From the NCBI GenBank assembly GCA_017438865.1, contig JAFRUN010000044.1:19903-83902 (forward strand): a stretch of DNA of 64,000 bases, in the 5' to 3' direction. A program made the translations under genes and the position numbers. The notes under the pieces were generated by a model. The model was not told where the DNA came from and searched no databases. It saw only the letters and a list, made by a program, of their open reading frames with translations. How positions within the stretch are numbered: position 1 is the first letter of the stretch; every line of letters starts with the position of its first letter. The DNA is from Clostridia bacterium. Lineage in GTDB: Bacteria; Bacillota; Clostridia; Christensenellales; CAG-138. This document shows, one piece after another, positions 18,072-26,895 of the stretch.

Positions 18072-18838
18072 TGCGGCTGTTCGATACCCACGCGCACATC
18101 CTCGACGAACAGTTCGACGCGGATCGCGACGCGCTGATCGCGTCGCTGCCGGAAGCGGGGATCGTGCACGTCATGGAAGCGTGCTGCGACGAAGCGGAGA
18201 TCGACCGCGTGGTCGCGCTTGTCGAACGCGTTCCGTTCTTTTTCGGCAGCGCGGGCGTGCATCCGCATTCCGCGGACGAATTCCGTCCCGAAACGCTTGA
18301 GCACATCAGGACGGCGCTTACGCACGAGCGTATGCTTGCGATCGGCGAGATCGGGCTCGATTACCACTACGATTTCTCCCCGCGCGGCGTACAGCGCGAC
18401 TGCTTCGACGCGCAGCTTGCGCTGGCGGCGGAGCTTCATGCGCCGGTCATCATCCACGACCGCGAGGCGCACGGCGATACGATGGACCTTCTGCGGCAAT
18501 ACCGCGGAAAGCTCTCGGGCGTGATGCACTGCTTTTCGGCAAGCTGGGAGATCGCGAAGGAATGCATCGATCTCGGTCTGTATGTGGCGTTCGGCGGCGC
18601 ACTGACGTTCAAAAACGCGGTCAATCAATGGGCGATCGCGGCGAAGCTGCCGCAGGACCGGCTTCTCATCGAAACCGACTGTCCGTATATGACGCCGGTG
18701 CCGTTCCGCGGTACGCGCAACGATCCGACGCGCATCGTTCTGACGCTCCGGAAACTCGCCGGGCTGCGCGAAACGGATCCGGAAACGCTTGCCGAAGCGC
18801 TGTTTGAAAACAGCTTCCGCGCGTTCGGGATCAGATAA
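18071..18838 (+). CDS. tatD: TatD-family metal-dependent DNase
   Basis: A 255-residue TIM-barrel hydrolase. Metal ligands are visible: DTHAH near the start, GEIGLDY near residue 92, the histidines of PVIIHDREAHGDT and GVMHCFSAS, and LIETDCPYMTP near the end. TatD proteins are 3'-5' exonucleases/AP-type nucleases acting in DNA repair or DNA degradation. It is translationally coupled to metG. The operon ends at a bidirectional terminator immediately downstream. Confidence 0.95.
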   Translation: MRLFDTHAHILDEQFDADRDALIASLPEAGIVHVMEACCDEAEIDRVVALVERVPFFFGSAGVHPHSADEFRPETLEHIRTALTHERMLAIGEIGLDYHYDFSPRGVQRDCFDAQLALAAELHAPVIIHDREAHGDTMDLLRQYRGKLSGVMHCFSASWEIAKECIDLGLYVAFGGALTFKNAVNQWAIAAKLPQDRLLIETDCPYMTPVPFRGTRNDPTRIVLTLRKLAGLRETDPETLAEALFENSFRAFGIR

Positions 18839-18846
18839 AGCAAATC

Positions 18847-18875
18847 AAAAGGACTGCCTGCCGGCAGTCCTTTTT
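18847..18875. terminator. Bidirectional terminator between tatD and the VanW gene
   Basis: The stem GGACTGCC/GGCAGTCC is flanked by A4 and T5 tracts, so it can end both converging transcripts. Confidence 0.9.
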
Positions 18876-18886
18876 CATGCGGTTTC

Positions 18887-20746
18887 TTATTCGCCGCCGT
18901 CGCCCGGCGGATCGGCGGGCTTGGGCGTCGCCGTCGGCTTCGGCGTTTTGGTCGGTTTCGGCGTCTTGGTCGGGACGGGCGTTACCACGGCGGTGCCGAC
19001 CTTGTAGATCGGATAGATCGGCTTATAGATCGTTTCCTCGGTGCGGACGGTCTTAACGAGTTTTCCGTCCTTGTACTTGTCGACGTATGTCTTGACGCGG
19101 TAGCCGTTGTGCGGCGTGTTCAGAAGGATGCGCTTCGCGGTCGACAGCATTGTTTTGTCATACTCGAACTGGTATTTGCTCTCATCCTCGTATGACGTCA
19201 TTTCAAGGATCTCGTTGCGCACGCGATACTCGACGCCCGGCTCCTTCTGCCCGTAGATCTCCACGTTGATGTTCTTGCGCCGGCTGTTGTTCTTCGTGAT
19301 GTATACGAACATATAGATCGTATGATCGGTATCGTTCTTGAACGTGAAATCGATATGTCCGTAGTCCACCGTGGCGTCGAAGCCCAGACCGTCCTCAAAC
19401 TTTTTGGTCACATAATCGGACGGAATGCTGTGCCCTGTGCGCTTGATGTTGGTGAGACCGGCGCGCAGGACTGCGTTGAAGATCGTCGTGCTGACCTGGC
19501 ACACGCCGCCGCCGGGTTCCGGACGGTAACCCTTCTGATAGACCGCGTTTGCAAGCGCCCAGCCCTTCTTTTCGGTGCGGTTGCCGGTGGTCTTGTTGAA
19601 ATCGAACGTCTTGCCGGGCTTCAATTCCACGACCTGCATCATGCCGACCGCTTTCGAGATATTCGTGTCGCGCGCTCTCGACATGGCGTCGGATTCCGGA
19701 TTCTTGGAGGAATCCTTGAAGGAATAGTTGGTCTGATAGCTTCCGAGCTTTGTCAGCTGATCCCTGAGCGCCTGCGTTGTGATCTCCGGTTCGGACACCG
19801 CGACCGACGGCGTCAGCGACGCGGTCAGGTCGCCGGATGCAATCGCTTCGTCGACCTGCCGCTCCAGCGCGTCAAAGTCGATCTTCGCGCCGTTCACGCC
19901 CTCCGTGAAGCTCCAGTACGGCTGATAATAGACGACGTCGTCGATCTTGTGCGTCTTGTACTTGACCGTTGCGCTCGCGTTGACCGCATGGTTCGGGATC
20001 TTCTCGTTCAGGGTATACAGCGCGTTTCTTAATAGCTCGCTGTCGAAGGTCAGCGGGATCGGGATCTCCGTTTCCGTGCCGCGCGCCGCGCTTTCCAGCG
20101 CCGCCTCGAGCACGGCCTCGTCGTAACCGAGACCGATCGTTTCGGCGTTCAGGGCGAGCGGTTCATAGCTTTCGTAGGAAACCGTGATGTCGAGCGAATT
20201 CTGTTTTTCCGAAAGCGCGGCCTTCACGCGTTCCCGCGCGTCGCGCACCGAAAGATTGCGCACGTTTACGCCCGCGATCGTCGCGCTGTGCGAGATCACG
20301 GTATTGTCGGTGACCGGGATCTGGGTGGGTTCGGGCGACGAAACGGCGTTCGGATCGTCGGGCAGATTCGGATCGGGCTTCGCTTTTCCGCAGTTTCCGG
20401 AAAGGACGATCGCCGTGATCAGCACGCCGACGGCAAAGACCAGAAAACAAACGGCGATCAGCAGCAGACGGGCGTTCTTTTTCTTTCTGCGCCTGCGCTT
20501 TCTCGGCGGCTGTGAGCCGCTTGTACCGCGCTTCTGCGTCGAAGCCGTACTGCGCTTCGGCGCCGACGCCGTACTGCGCGCGGAAGAAGCCGACGCGCTG
20601 CGGGCTGCCGCCTTGCGCTCGGCGGAAAAGCGCAGCGTACCGTTCGCCGCGGATAGGGGATCCTCGGCTCTGCGGGACGTCGGAACGGGCGCTGAAGCGG
20701 TATTCGGTTGCGGACGGGCGGAGCCCGTGTTTGCGATCGTTGTCAT
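18887..20746 (-). CDS. VanW/YoaR-family wall protein with G5 domain
   Basis: A 619-residue protein. A Ser/Ala-rich cytoplasmic segment ends in a dense basic cluster (RKRRRRKKK near 81-90). A transmembrane helix (about 93-115) leads to two YoaR-like putative peptidoglycan-binding regions (about 150-350) and a VanW domain (about 365-500, with PGKTFDFN and GGGVCQVSTTIFNAVLRAG). A G5-like region (about 525-590) and a Thr/Pro/Lys-rich tail follow. VanW proteins occur in glycopeptide-resistance clusters but are common wall proteins in Clostridia; no other van genes are near. No Shine-Dalgarno sequence precedes the ATG, and the promoter -10 ends 8 bases before it, so translation is probably from a leaderless or nearly leaderless mRNA. 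No alternative ATG, GTG or TTG occurs before the membrane helix. Confidence 0.9.
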   Translation of the reverse strand: MTTIANTGSARPQPNTASAPVPTSRRAEDPLSAANGTLRFSAERKAAARSASASSARSTASAPKRSTASTQKRGTSGSQPPRKRRRRKKKNARLLLIAVCFLVFAVGVLITAIVLSGNCGKAKPDPNLPDDPNAVSSPEPTQIPVTDNTVISHSATIAGVNVRNLSVRDARERVKAALSEKQNSLDITVSYESYEPLALNAETIGLGYDEAVLEAALESAARGTETEIPIPLTFDSELLRNALYTLNEKIPNHAVNASATVKYKTHKIDDVVYYQPYWSFTEGVNGAKIDFDALERQVDEAIASGDLTASLTPSVAVSEPEITTQALRDQLTKLGSYQTNYSFKDSSKNPESDAMSRARDTNISKAVGMMQVVELKPGKTFDFNKTTGNRTEKKGWALANAVYQKGYRPEPGGGVCQVSTTIFNAVLRAGLTNIKRTGHSIPSDYVTKKFEDGLGFDATVDYGHIDFTFKNDTDHTIYMFVYITKNNSRRKNINVEIYGQKEPGVEYRVRNEILEMTSYEDESKYQFEYDKTMLSTAKRILLNTPHNGYRVKTYVDKYKDGKLVKTVRTEETIYKPIYPIYKVGTAVVTPVPTKTPKPTKTPKPTATPKPADPPGDGGE

Positions 20747-20754
20747 GATACCGT

Positions 20755-20783
20755 ATTATAACAAGGTACAAACTGTTTCTCAA
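20755..20783 (-). promoter_or_regulatory. Strong promoter of the VanW gene
   Basis: Minus-strand TTGAGA, 17-base spacer, perfect TATAAT. Only 8 bases separate the -10 box from the ATG, leaving no room for a leader with a ribosome binding site. Confidence 0.85.
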
Positions 20784-20810
20784 TAGATTTTCGCTTTGTT
20801 TTTGTAAATT

Positions 20811-20839
20811 TTGCATTTTATACGAATCTGTGTTACAAT
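20811..20839 (+). promoter_or_regulatory. Promoter of trmL
   Basis: TTGCAT, 17-base spacer, TACAAT, 27 bases before the trmL ATG. It is divergent from the VanW promoter. Confidence 0.8.
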
Positions 20840-20866
20840 GCGGGCATTGAGACCGGAGGTGAGAGA

Positions 20867-21328
20867 ATGCTTCATATTGTGTTGGTGGAACCGGAAATCC
20901 CGAGCAATACGGGCAATATTTCGCGCACCTGCGCGGTCACGGGCGCGGCGCTTCACCTTGTGCGGCCGCTCGGTTTTTCGACCGACGACAAGAGCTTGAA
21001 GCGTGCGGGACTCGACTACTGGCATTCGCTGACGCTGTTCTATCACGATGCGATCGAGGAGGTCTGGGCCGAGTATCCCGACGCGCGGTTTTTCTACTGC
21101 AGCACGCACGCAGAGAACCGTTATGACGAGGTGCAATTCCGCGACGGCGACTTTCTCGTCTTCGGCAAGGAGACGGCGGGGCTTCCGAAGCCGCTTCTTC
21201 AGGCGCACGCGTCTGAGGCGATCCGCATCCCGATGGGCGACGGACAGCGCTCGCTGAATCTTTCTAACGCAGTCGCGATCGTCGTCTACGAAGCGCTTCG
21301 CCAGAACGATTTCTTCGGCATGCGGTAA
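20867..21328 (+). CDS. trmL: tRNA (cytidine/uridine-34 2'-O)-methyltransferase
   Basis: A 153-residue SPOUT-class methyltransferase, the normal TrmL length. It begins IVLVEPEIPSNTGNISRTC (motif 1), has FGKETAGLP (motif 2) and IPMGDGQRSLNLSNAVAIVVYEA (motif 3 with the trefoil knot). It methylates the wobble base ribose of tRNA-Leu isoacceptors. GGAGGTGAG precedes the start. Confidence 0.96.
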   Translation: MLHIVLVEPEIPSNTGNISRTCAVTGAALHLVRPLGFSTDDKSLKRAGLDYWHSLTLFYHDAIEEVWAEYPDARFFYCSTHAENRYDEVQFRDGDFLVFGKETAGLPKPLLQAHASEAIRIPMGDGQRSLNLSNAVAIVVYEALRQNDFFGMR

Positions 21329-21409
21329 AATCCTGTCCGGAAAATGCCTCACGGACTTGAAAAATCGTAAGATTCGCAGAAAAAAAGTCCGATTTTGAAA
21401 AAATAATGC

Positions 21410-21438
21410 TTGCATTGTTGAAAACCTTGTGGTAGTAT
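21410..21438 (+). promoter_or_regulatory. Promoter of rpmB
   Basis: TTGCAT, 17-base spacer, TAGTAT, 35 bases before the rpmB start. Confidence 0.7.
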
Positions 21439-21473
21439 TGCAATGTTCGAGTTTTAGCAAGGAGGTGGACTGA

Positions 21474-21665
21474 ATGGGTAAGTTCTGTGAAGTCTGCAAG
21501 AAAGGAACCATGTCCGGCAATCTGGTCAGCCATTCCAATCGCAAGACCAAGCGCAGCTGGGCGCCGAATATTCAGACCGTGCATGTCGTCGTTGACGGAC
21601 GCGTTCAGAAGATGAGCGTCTGCACGCGCTGCCTGCGTTCCGGCAAGGTCGCAAGAAGCAACTGA
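21474..21665 (+). CDS. rpmB: 50S ribosomal protein L28
   Basis: A 63-residue L28 protein with the four cysteines of the zinc-binding (C+) form: CEVC at 5-8 and CTRC near 51-54. The central SHSNRKTKRSWAPNIQ is highly conserved. AAGGAGGTGG lies 5-6 bases before the start. It is a monocistronic unit with its own promoter and terminator. Confidence 0.98.
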   Translation: MGKFCEVCKKGTMSGNLVSHSNRKTKRSWAPNIQTVHVVVDGRVQKMSVCTRCLRSGKVARSN

Positions 21666-21684
21666 GCAATCCTTGAGTAAAAGC

Positions 21685-21712
21685 AAAAGCCACCAGATTC
21701 CGGTGGCTTTTT
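21685..21712 (+). terminator. rpmB terminator
   Basis: AAAAGCCACC/GGTGGCTTTTT stem-loop with a T tract, 20 bases after the rpmB stop. Confidence 0.9.
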
Positions 21713-21726
21713 GTCGCAGAAAAGAT

Positions 21727-22470
21727 ATGATCGTCACAAGCAGAAGCAACGAGCGCATCAAAGCGGCGCGGGCATTACAGGACGCGAAAGCGCGGAAAGA
21801 GACCGGTCTGCATCTCATTGAGGGGGACAAGCTGGTGTTTGACGCGGCGGCGTCCGGCGCACGCATTCGGACCGTATTTGCAAAGGAAGGCGCTGACACG
21901 CCCGACGGGATCGAAACGGTGTTCGTCAGCGACGACGTGATGGACGCGCTGTGCGCCGCAAAGACGCCGCAGAATCTATGCGCGGTCGTCGAAACGCCGG
22001 ACTGCGCCTGCCCGGAAACGTATCCCGACGGACTGATCGTCGCGCTTGATCGGCTGCAGGATCCCGGGAACCTCGGCACGATCCTGCGTACCGCCGACGC
22101 GCTGGGCGCGGGCGGCGTCCTTCTGAGCCCGGATTCCGCCGATCCGTTTTCACCGAAAGCGCTGCGGGCGGCGATGGGCTCGACCTATCATCTGCCGGTG
22201 TTTGTCGGCGAATTGGGAACGGAACTGCCGCGGCTCAAGGCGCAGGGATTCGTCTGCGTCTGCGGACATCTCTCCGGAAGCGAAACGCTGCCGGCGATCG
22301 GCAGACGCACGGCGCTGATCGTCGGAAACGAGGGGCGGGGCGTGTCGGAGGAAACGGCGGCGCAATGCACGCTCTACCGCATGCCGATGCGCGGACGCGC
22401 CGAATCGCTGAACGCCGCGGTGTTTGCAGCGCTGATGATGCAAACGATCCTGAATCGTATGCCGGAATAA
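21727..22470 (+). CDS. SpoU/TrmH-family RNA 2'-O-methyltransferase
   Basis: A 247-residue SPOUT enzyme. An N-terminal substrate-binding domain (about 1-95: SRSNERIKAARAL, HLIEGDKLV) is followed by a knotted catalytic domain with LDRLQDPGNLGTILRTADALG, LIVGNEGRGVSEE and IPM-like YRMPMRGRAESLNAAVFAAL. It resembles the RlmB/TsnR-type rRNA methylases of Firmicutes; the target nucleotide is not deducible. The start ATGATCGTC lies just beyond the rpmB terminator, and a distinct promoter was not recognised. Confidence 0.92.
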   Translation: MIVTSRSNERIKAARALQDAKARKETGLHLIEGDKLVFDAAASGARIRTVFAKEGADTPDGIETVFVSDDVMDALCAAKTPQNLCAVVETPDCACPETYPDGLIVALDRLQDPGNLGTILRTADALGAGGVLLSPDSADPFSPKALRAAMGSTYHLPVFVGELGTELPRLKAQGFVCVCGHLSGSETLPAIGRRTALIVGNEGRGVSEETAAQCTLYRMPMRGRAESLNAAVFAALMMQTILNRMPE

Positions 22471-22481
22471 AGGAGTTTTTT

Positions 22482-23582
22482 ATGGAACAGGCAAATCAGA
22501 TCCATACCATCGTGATCACGGGCGGTCCCTGCGCGGGCAAAACGACCGCGATGAGCTGGCTGCAGAACGCGCTGACCGACGCGGGCTACGCCGTCATGTT
22601 CATTCCGGAGACCTGCACCGATCTCAACAACAGCGGCGTCACCGCGCGTGCATCGAAGACGAACTTCGATTTTCAGCGCGTGCAGGTGAAATACCAGCTT
22701 CTGCGCGAGCAGGTTTACCGTCAGGCGGCGGAGGCGAGCGCCTCGAAGGAGGTCGTGATCGTCTGCGACCGCGGCTCGATGGACGACAAGCCCTATATGA
22801 CGGCGGAAGAGTTCGCCGCGATCCTGAAGGAGCTCGGTCAGAACGAGGTCGCGTTCCGCGACAAGTATGACGCCGTGTTTCATATGGTGACCGCAGCGAA
22901 GGGCGCGGAGGCGTTCTATACGACCGACAACAACACCGCGCGTGTCGAAACGCTCGAGGAAGCGATCGAGCTCGACGCAAAAACGCTCGCCGCGTGGGCG
23001 GGGCATCCGCATCTCCGCATCATCGACAACTCGACCGACTTCAACGGCAAGCTCGTCCGGCTTCTCCGCGAGGTCATGACGGCGCTCGGCAAGCCCGCGC
23101 CGTTCGAGCATGCAAGGCGGTTCCTCATCGACATGCCGGATCGCGCATGGCTCGAAAACCATCCCGCGTGCCGCCGCGTCGAGATCATCCAGACGTATCT
23201 TACCGACGTGCAGGGCGAGAAGCGCCGCATCTGCATGCGCGGCAGCGACGGGAGCTATATCTATTACATGACGACGCATTGCACCGGCACGGACGGCAGC
23301 CGGATCGAGACCGAAAAGCGGCTCTCGCTCGACGATTATCAGCAGCTGATGATGGAAGCCGATCCGATGTGCATGCCGATCCGCAAGACGCGCTACTGTC
23401 TGATGGACGACGCGCACGCGTTCGAGGTCGATTTCTATCCGGCATGGCAGGACAAGGCGATGCTGCAGGTCGAACTGAACGATCCGGAGGCGGACGTGCA
23501 TATCCCGGAAAACTTCCGCGTGAAGCGCGAAGTCACCGACGATCCGGACTACCAGAACTACGCGATGGCACGGATCCGGTAA
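22482..23582 (+). CDS. P-loop NTPase fused to a CYTH-like domain
   Basis: A 366-residue protein. Residues about 1-190 form a P-loop kinase/AAA_28-like domain with Walker A GGPCAGKTT and a CDRGSMDDKPYM region. Residues about 205-360 form a CYTH-type (triphosphate tunnel) domain rich in paired charged beta-strands (QTYLTDVQGEKRRICMRG, RKTRYCLMDDAHAFEVDFYP, LQVELND). CYTH domains bind triphosphorylated ligands. The same two-domain architecture is known in the eukaryotic TTD14 protein and in uncharacterised bacterial homologues, so an NTP- or polyphosphate-linked role is plausible but unproven. It starts 11 bases after the methylase gene with AAGGAG upstream, and ends at a terminator. Confidence 0.8.
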   Translation: MEQANQIHTIVITGGPCAGKTTAMSWLQNALTDAGYAVMFIPETCTDLNNSGVTARASKTNFDFQRVQVKYQLLREQVYRQAAEASASKEVVIVCDRGSMDDKPYMTAEEFAAILKELGQNEVAFRDKYDAVFHMVTAAKGAEAFYTTDNNTARVETLEEAIELDAKTLAAWAGHPHLRIIDNSTDFNGKLVRLLREVMTALGKPAPFEHARRFLIDMPDRAWLENHPACRRVEIIQTYLTDVQGEKRRICMRGSDGSYIYYMTTHCTGTDGSRIETEKRLSLDDYQQLMMEADPMCMPIRKTRYCLMDDAHAFEVDFYPAWQDKAMLQVELNDPEADVHIPENFRVKREVTDDPDYQNYAMARIR

Positions 23583-23592
23583 GGAACCGATC

Positions 23593-23621
23593 AAAAAAGA
23601 TCGCCTGCGGGCGATCTTTTT
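23593..23621. terminator. Bidirectional terminator between the NTPase/CYTH gene and the lysR gene
   Basis: AAAAAAGATCGCC/GGCGATCTTTTT stem with A and T tracts on both sides. Confidence 0.9.
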
Positions 23622-23632
23622 GTATGCTGTTT

Positions 23633-24529
23633 TCAGTCCGGATTCACATACCCTTTCGAAAGATGCTTCGCAAAGTCCCATACGCTCTGCACGGCGGGCG
23701 ACATCGCGTGCAGTTTATAGCGCAGCACGCACACGTCGCGCGTCATCGGCACGTCGGAAAACGGGATCAGCTTGAGGTTGAAGGTGTCGAGGATCGGCAG
23801 TTTCGGCATGATCGCGACGCCCGCGCCGGTCGTGACGGACGCGGCGATCGAGCTGTATTCGTCCGCCTCGAACACGATGTTCGGGAAGAACGACGCTTTT
23901 TTGAACTTGTCGGCAAGCTCGCGGTAAATGACCGCCTCGTGCGTGATCGAGATGAACTGCTCCTCTGACACGTCGGAAAGCGTGACGGACGCGCGGTTCG
24001 CAAGCCGGTGCGACGCGGGAACGGCGAGGAACAGCTCCTGACTTGCCACGGGCAGGTATTCGACCGAATCGATCTCCGGCTTGCCTGCGATCAGAAGGTC
24101 CAGAGAACCGTTCAGAAGCTGCTCGATGAGCCCGCCCGCCATGCCCTGATGGAAGCGGAACGCCGTCTGCCGGCTGCCGAGATGCGCATAGAAGCGGTCG
24201 ACGAACGACGGCAGCACCGAAAAGCTGACGCTGTAGATATAGCCGAGGTTGATGATGCCCGCGCCCGGCGCTTTGAGCTCCTTCAATCGCTCCTGTCCTT
24301 TGCTGAGCTCGGAAAGCGCGCGTTTTGCGTACGGCAGGAACTCCGCACCGTATTTTGTCAGCGCGATCTGTTTGCCCTGCTTTTCAAACAGCGGCATATT
24401 GAGCTCTTTTTCGAGCTTGGAAAGCGCATAGGATAAGCTCGGCTGCGAGATATACAGGAGCGCCGCCGCGCGCGTGTAGTGCAGGACCTCTGCGGTCACG
24501 CAGAAATACCGAAGCTGCTGCAGCGTCAT
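23633..24529 (-). CDS. LysR-family transcriptional regulator of the cit genes
   Basis: A 298-residue LysR-type regulator. A winged-helix HTH occupies residues 1-60 (LRYFCVTAEVLHYTRAAALLYISQPSLSYALSKLEKEL), and a periplasmic-binding-protein-like effector domain spans about 90-290. The start overlaps the citXG stop through ATGA, so it is the last gene of the citC-citXG-lysR operon. LysR regulators typically bind T-N11-A palindromes near divergent promoters, and such a palindrome is present at 26786-26807. Control of this operon and of the divergent aconitase/icd/citD operon is likely. The effector (perhaps citrate) is inferred. Confidence 0.9.
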   Translation of the reverse strand: MTLQQLRYFCVTAEVLHYTRAAALLYISQPSLSYALSKLEKELNMPLFEKQGKQIALTKYGAEFLPYAKRALSELSKGQERLKELKAPGAGIINLGYIYSVSFSVLPSFVDRFYAHLGSRQTAFRFHQGMAGGLIEQLLNGSLDLLIAGKPEIDSVEYLPVASQELFLAVPASHRLANRASVTLSDVSEEQFISITHEAVIYRELADKFKKASFFPNIVFEADEYSSIAASVTTGAGVAIMPKLPILDTFNLKLIPFSDVPMTRDVCVLRYKLHAMSPAVQSVWDFAKHLSKGYVNPD

Positions 24530-25830
24530 ACCCGCACCTCCCGAAGATCCCGTGAGAGCGTGCGCCACGCGTCCAGAAGATACCCGAGCGCCAGCATGTC
24601 CGCCGCGCCGCCGGGCGAGAGATTTCGTTCGATCAGTTCCGCATCGAGACGAACGAGCGCTTCCGCGCGTTCGCTTTCCGGCAGCGCCGCAATTTCTTTC
24701 GCGCGCCGCTGCACAAACGCAAGCCCCTTCCCGCCGCCGCGGTGCAGCAGATTCGTATCGTTCAATACGACCATCACATCGCACAGCGCCAGCGCGCCGG
24801 GATTTTCCGCTTCCCGATGCGCCGCAAGTCTGTCCGCACAGTAGCAGGCGTGGAAGAACCCGTCCGCCGCTTCGCCGACCGCGCCGCGCGCGCCGTAGTC
24901 GGAAAAGACCTTCGCGCCGTTCGTATCGCGCTCAGCAAGCGCATGATCGAGGCGCTCTTCGGCGTCCGTCCGTGCCAGCCCGGACGCGTATGCAACGGCG
25001 TCGCCGCCTTCCGAAAGCGCCTTTCCCATGCCGTACAGCAAAAGCCCCGTCGAATAGATCATGCCCTTGTGCGTGTTCACGCCGTTCGTCGCCGCGAACA
25101 TCGTGCGTTCGGCGCCGAGCCCCGCCTGCTTCAGCGGCGCCATGCCCGCGTCCGCAAGGCCGAGCAGGACCGCGGTTTTGAAATAGGGAACGAGCGCCGC
25201 TGCGCTCTTCAGAAACAGCGGCACGTCCATGTCCGTATGCGCGCCGTTGTTGTTCCCGTCGACAAGCCCCGGCTTCGGCGTCGTCAAAAGCTCGCGTTCG
25301 AGCGCGAAGTGCGCGGTATACGCGAGCGTGTCCGCGCAGAAGTCGGAAAGAAGCGCATCGGTCGCCGCCTTCACGGCGTCCAGCCCGTGCGCGCGGCTGC
25401 GCGCGCAGACCGCCGCCGGTCCGTCGCAGACGAGGCATTTGCGCGGGACGTTCCGGGACAGCTTTTCGCCCTGCGCGTTCAGCACGTCGAAGTCATAAAG
25501 CCGCGCCGCGGGGAACGCGTTTTCCAGCCGTTCGGTCGCGGCCTTGACGTCCGCGGCGTCCGCGCGCAGCAGGATCAGCGCTTCCGTGCCGGTTTTTTCG
25601 TCGATGACACGGCGTTCGACCTCGGGAAATCCGAGCAGGTCAAAGGCGCGCAGTCCGCGGTCGAACAGCAGACGCGTCTTCGCCGTGCGCTTGACGTCGC
25701 CCGCAATGTTCAGGGAAAACGAAACAAGGCAGTATGAAGCGTCCGCCGATGCGAGCATGGCGGATTGCGCGTTTGCGCGCCGCTCGCGCGCGTCAAGCAT
25801 CTCGGTTAAGGTGACGGAGGATGGCAGCAT
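24526..25830 (-). CDS. citXG: CitX-CitG fusion: apo-citrate lyase transferase / dephospho-CoA synthase
   Basis: A 434-residue bifunctional protein. Residues about 1-160 match CitX (holo-ACP synthase; EMLDARERRANAQ, SLNIAGDVK). Residues about 165-430 match CitG, with LLTTPKPGLVDGNNNGAHTDMD, NTHKGMIYSTGLLLYGMGK and DTNLLHRGG. CitG makes 2'-(5''-triphosphoribosyl)-3'-dephospho-CoA from ATP and dephospho-CoA, and CitX attaches it to Ser14 of CitD. The fusion is known in other bacteria. The start overlaps citC by 38 bases; an internal Met at 25800 would reduce the overlap to 8 bases and is an alternative, though neither has a strong ribosome site. Confidence 0.94.
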   Translation of the reverse strand: MLPSSVTLTEMLDARERRANAQSAMLASADASYCLVSFSLNIAGDVKRTAKTRLLFDRGLRAFDLLGFPEVERRVIDEKTGTEALILLRADAADVKAATERLENAFPAARLYDFDVLNAQGEKLSRNVPRKCLVCDGPAAVCARSRAHGLDAVKAATDALLSDFCADTLAYTAHFALERELLTTPKPGLVDGNNNGAHTDMDVPLFLKSAAALVPYFKTAVLLGLADAGMAPLKQAGLGAERTMFAATNGVNTHKGMIYSTGLLLYGMGKALSEGGDAVAYASGLARTDAEERLDHALAERDTNGAKVFSDYGARGAVGEAADGFFHACYCADRLAAHREAENPGALALCDVMVVLNDTNLLHRGGGKGLAFVQRRAKEIAALPESERAEALVRLDAELIERNLSPGGAADMLALGYLLDAWRTLSRDLREVRV

Positions 25831-26773
25831 AGGTGGTTTCGGGGACCAGCTCTCTGGTCTGTTCGGGTTTGCCCTCGCGAATCAGCGCGCGAACGCGGCT
25901 TGCGCTGATGCCGTCGAGCCGCGGGATCTCGCAGAGTTCGATGCCGCATTCGGGCAGCAGCTCCTTCATACGCTCGTTATAAGCGCGCGTGGTCGGCGAA
26001 AACGGCTCCTCGCCTACAAAGCGCTTCGTGATGTGCAGCGCGGGCGCGATGCGTTTCCGGAACAGTTCGATGTCGAGGTCCGCCTTCACACGGTCGGCGT
26101 GCGCCTCGTCGCGAATGAAATAGGCGGGGAAGGTCTCGCGCGAAACGAGATATTCGTCGGTGTGTTCGACGTGACAGTCGGGAAGGTGCGCCGTGCCGGC
26201 TTTCAGCATTTCAAACCGTTCGTCGGGCGAAAACATCGAGCCCGGCTCGGAGACGGAGAACACATACAGCGCGTCGCAGTGCGCCGCCGCGTATTCGCAC
26301 AGATGCAGATGTCCGCGGGTAAAGGGATCGCCGTTCACGACGATCGCGCCGCAGTCGCCCTCATAACGCGGCAGCGAGGCGAGATAGTCGGAAAACCCGT
26401 TTCTGCGGTCCTCCATCAGCACAGCGTCCTTCGTCTCGATGATCGGATAAAAGCCCATCGAGGCGAACATGGCGCGGTTCTTCGGCTTCGTGCACAAAAA
26501 CAGCCGCTGCTGCCCGCTGCGCGACGCCTCGTTCAGAAGCTCCGACAGCACGGTCGCGAACGCGCCGGTCCCCTCGATATCGGGGGAAACGGCAAACTGT
26601 TTCAGCGTGTGTCCCGCGCGCGCGCCGCAGGCGACAATGTTGAAATCGTCGTCCGTCATCAGCGCGACGACGTCCGCGTCCTCCTCGTCCCTTAGATCCG
26701 ACGAGGATAGAAAGTCTTTATAACGTGCCGCCATTCGCTTTGTGAGCGGCGCGTAGAACAGGGAAACGTCCAT
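25793..26773 (-). CDS. citC: Citrate lyase ligase (acetate:SH-citrate lyase ligase)
   Basis: A 326-residue protein with an N-terminal GNAT-like domain (about 1-125) and a C-terminal nucleotidyltransferase domain containing GDPFTRGHLHL and the ISASRVRALIREG signature. CitC acetylates the prosthetic-group thiol of CitD with ATP and acetate, activating citrate lyase. CGGGAGG lies 6 bases before the ATG. It is the first gene of a minus operon. Its usual partners citE and citF are not in this window; citD is about 3.8 kb away on the other strand. Confidence 0.93.
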   Translation of the reverse strand: MDVSLFYAPLTKRMAARYKDFLSSSDLRDEEDADVVALMTDDDFNIVACGARAGHTLKQFAVSPDIEGTGAFATVLSELLNEASRSGQQRLFLCTKPKNRAMFASMGFYPIIETKDAVLMEDRRNGFSDYLASLPRYEGDCGAIVVNGDPFTRGHLHLCEYAAAHCDALYVFSVSEPGSMFSPDERFEMLKAGTAHLPDCHVEHTDEYLVSRETFPAYFIRDEAHADRVKADLDIELFRKRIAPALHITKRFVGEEPFSPTTRAYNERMKELLPECGIELCEIPRLDGISASRVRALIREGKPEQTRELVPETTYAAILRHLNRDA

Positions 26774-26785
26774 TCTGCCTCCCGC

Positions 26786-26807
26786 ATACGGCGTAAATCT
26801 GCCGTAT
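26786..26807. promoter_or_regulatory. Candidate LysR operator (inverted repeat)
   Basis: ATACGGC, 8 bases, GCCGTAT: a perfect 7-bp inverted repeat containing T-N-A spacing of the kind bound by LysR regulators. It lies in the citC leader, upstream of its ribosome site and about 90 bases downstream of the putative citC -10. The assignment is inference. Confidence 0.45.
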
Positions 26808-26895
26808 TTTTCGGTATTATTGTGCGGAAAACGGCACAGATTCGCGGTTTCGGCGTCGAAAAACCGAATGTGCGCCGCGTGCTTCCGCCGAATTC

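Noticed and set aside
18887-20746. Vancomycin resistance locus because of VanW
   Set aside because: No vanA/B-type ligase, vanH, vanX or vanRS gene is near; VanW/YoaR/G5 proteins are ordinary wall proteins in Clostridia.
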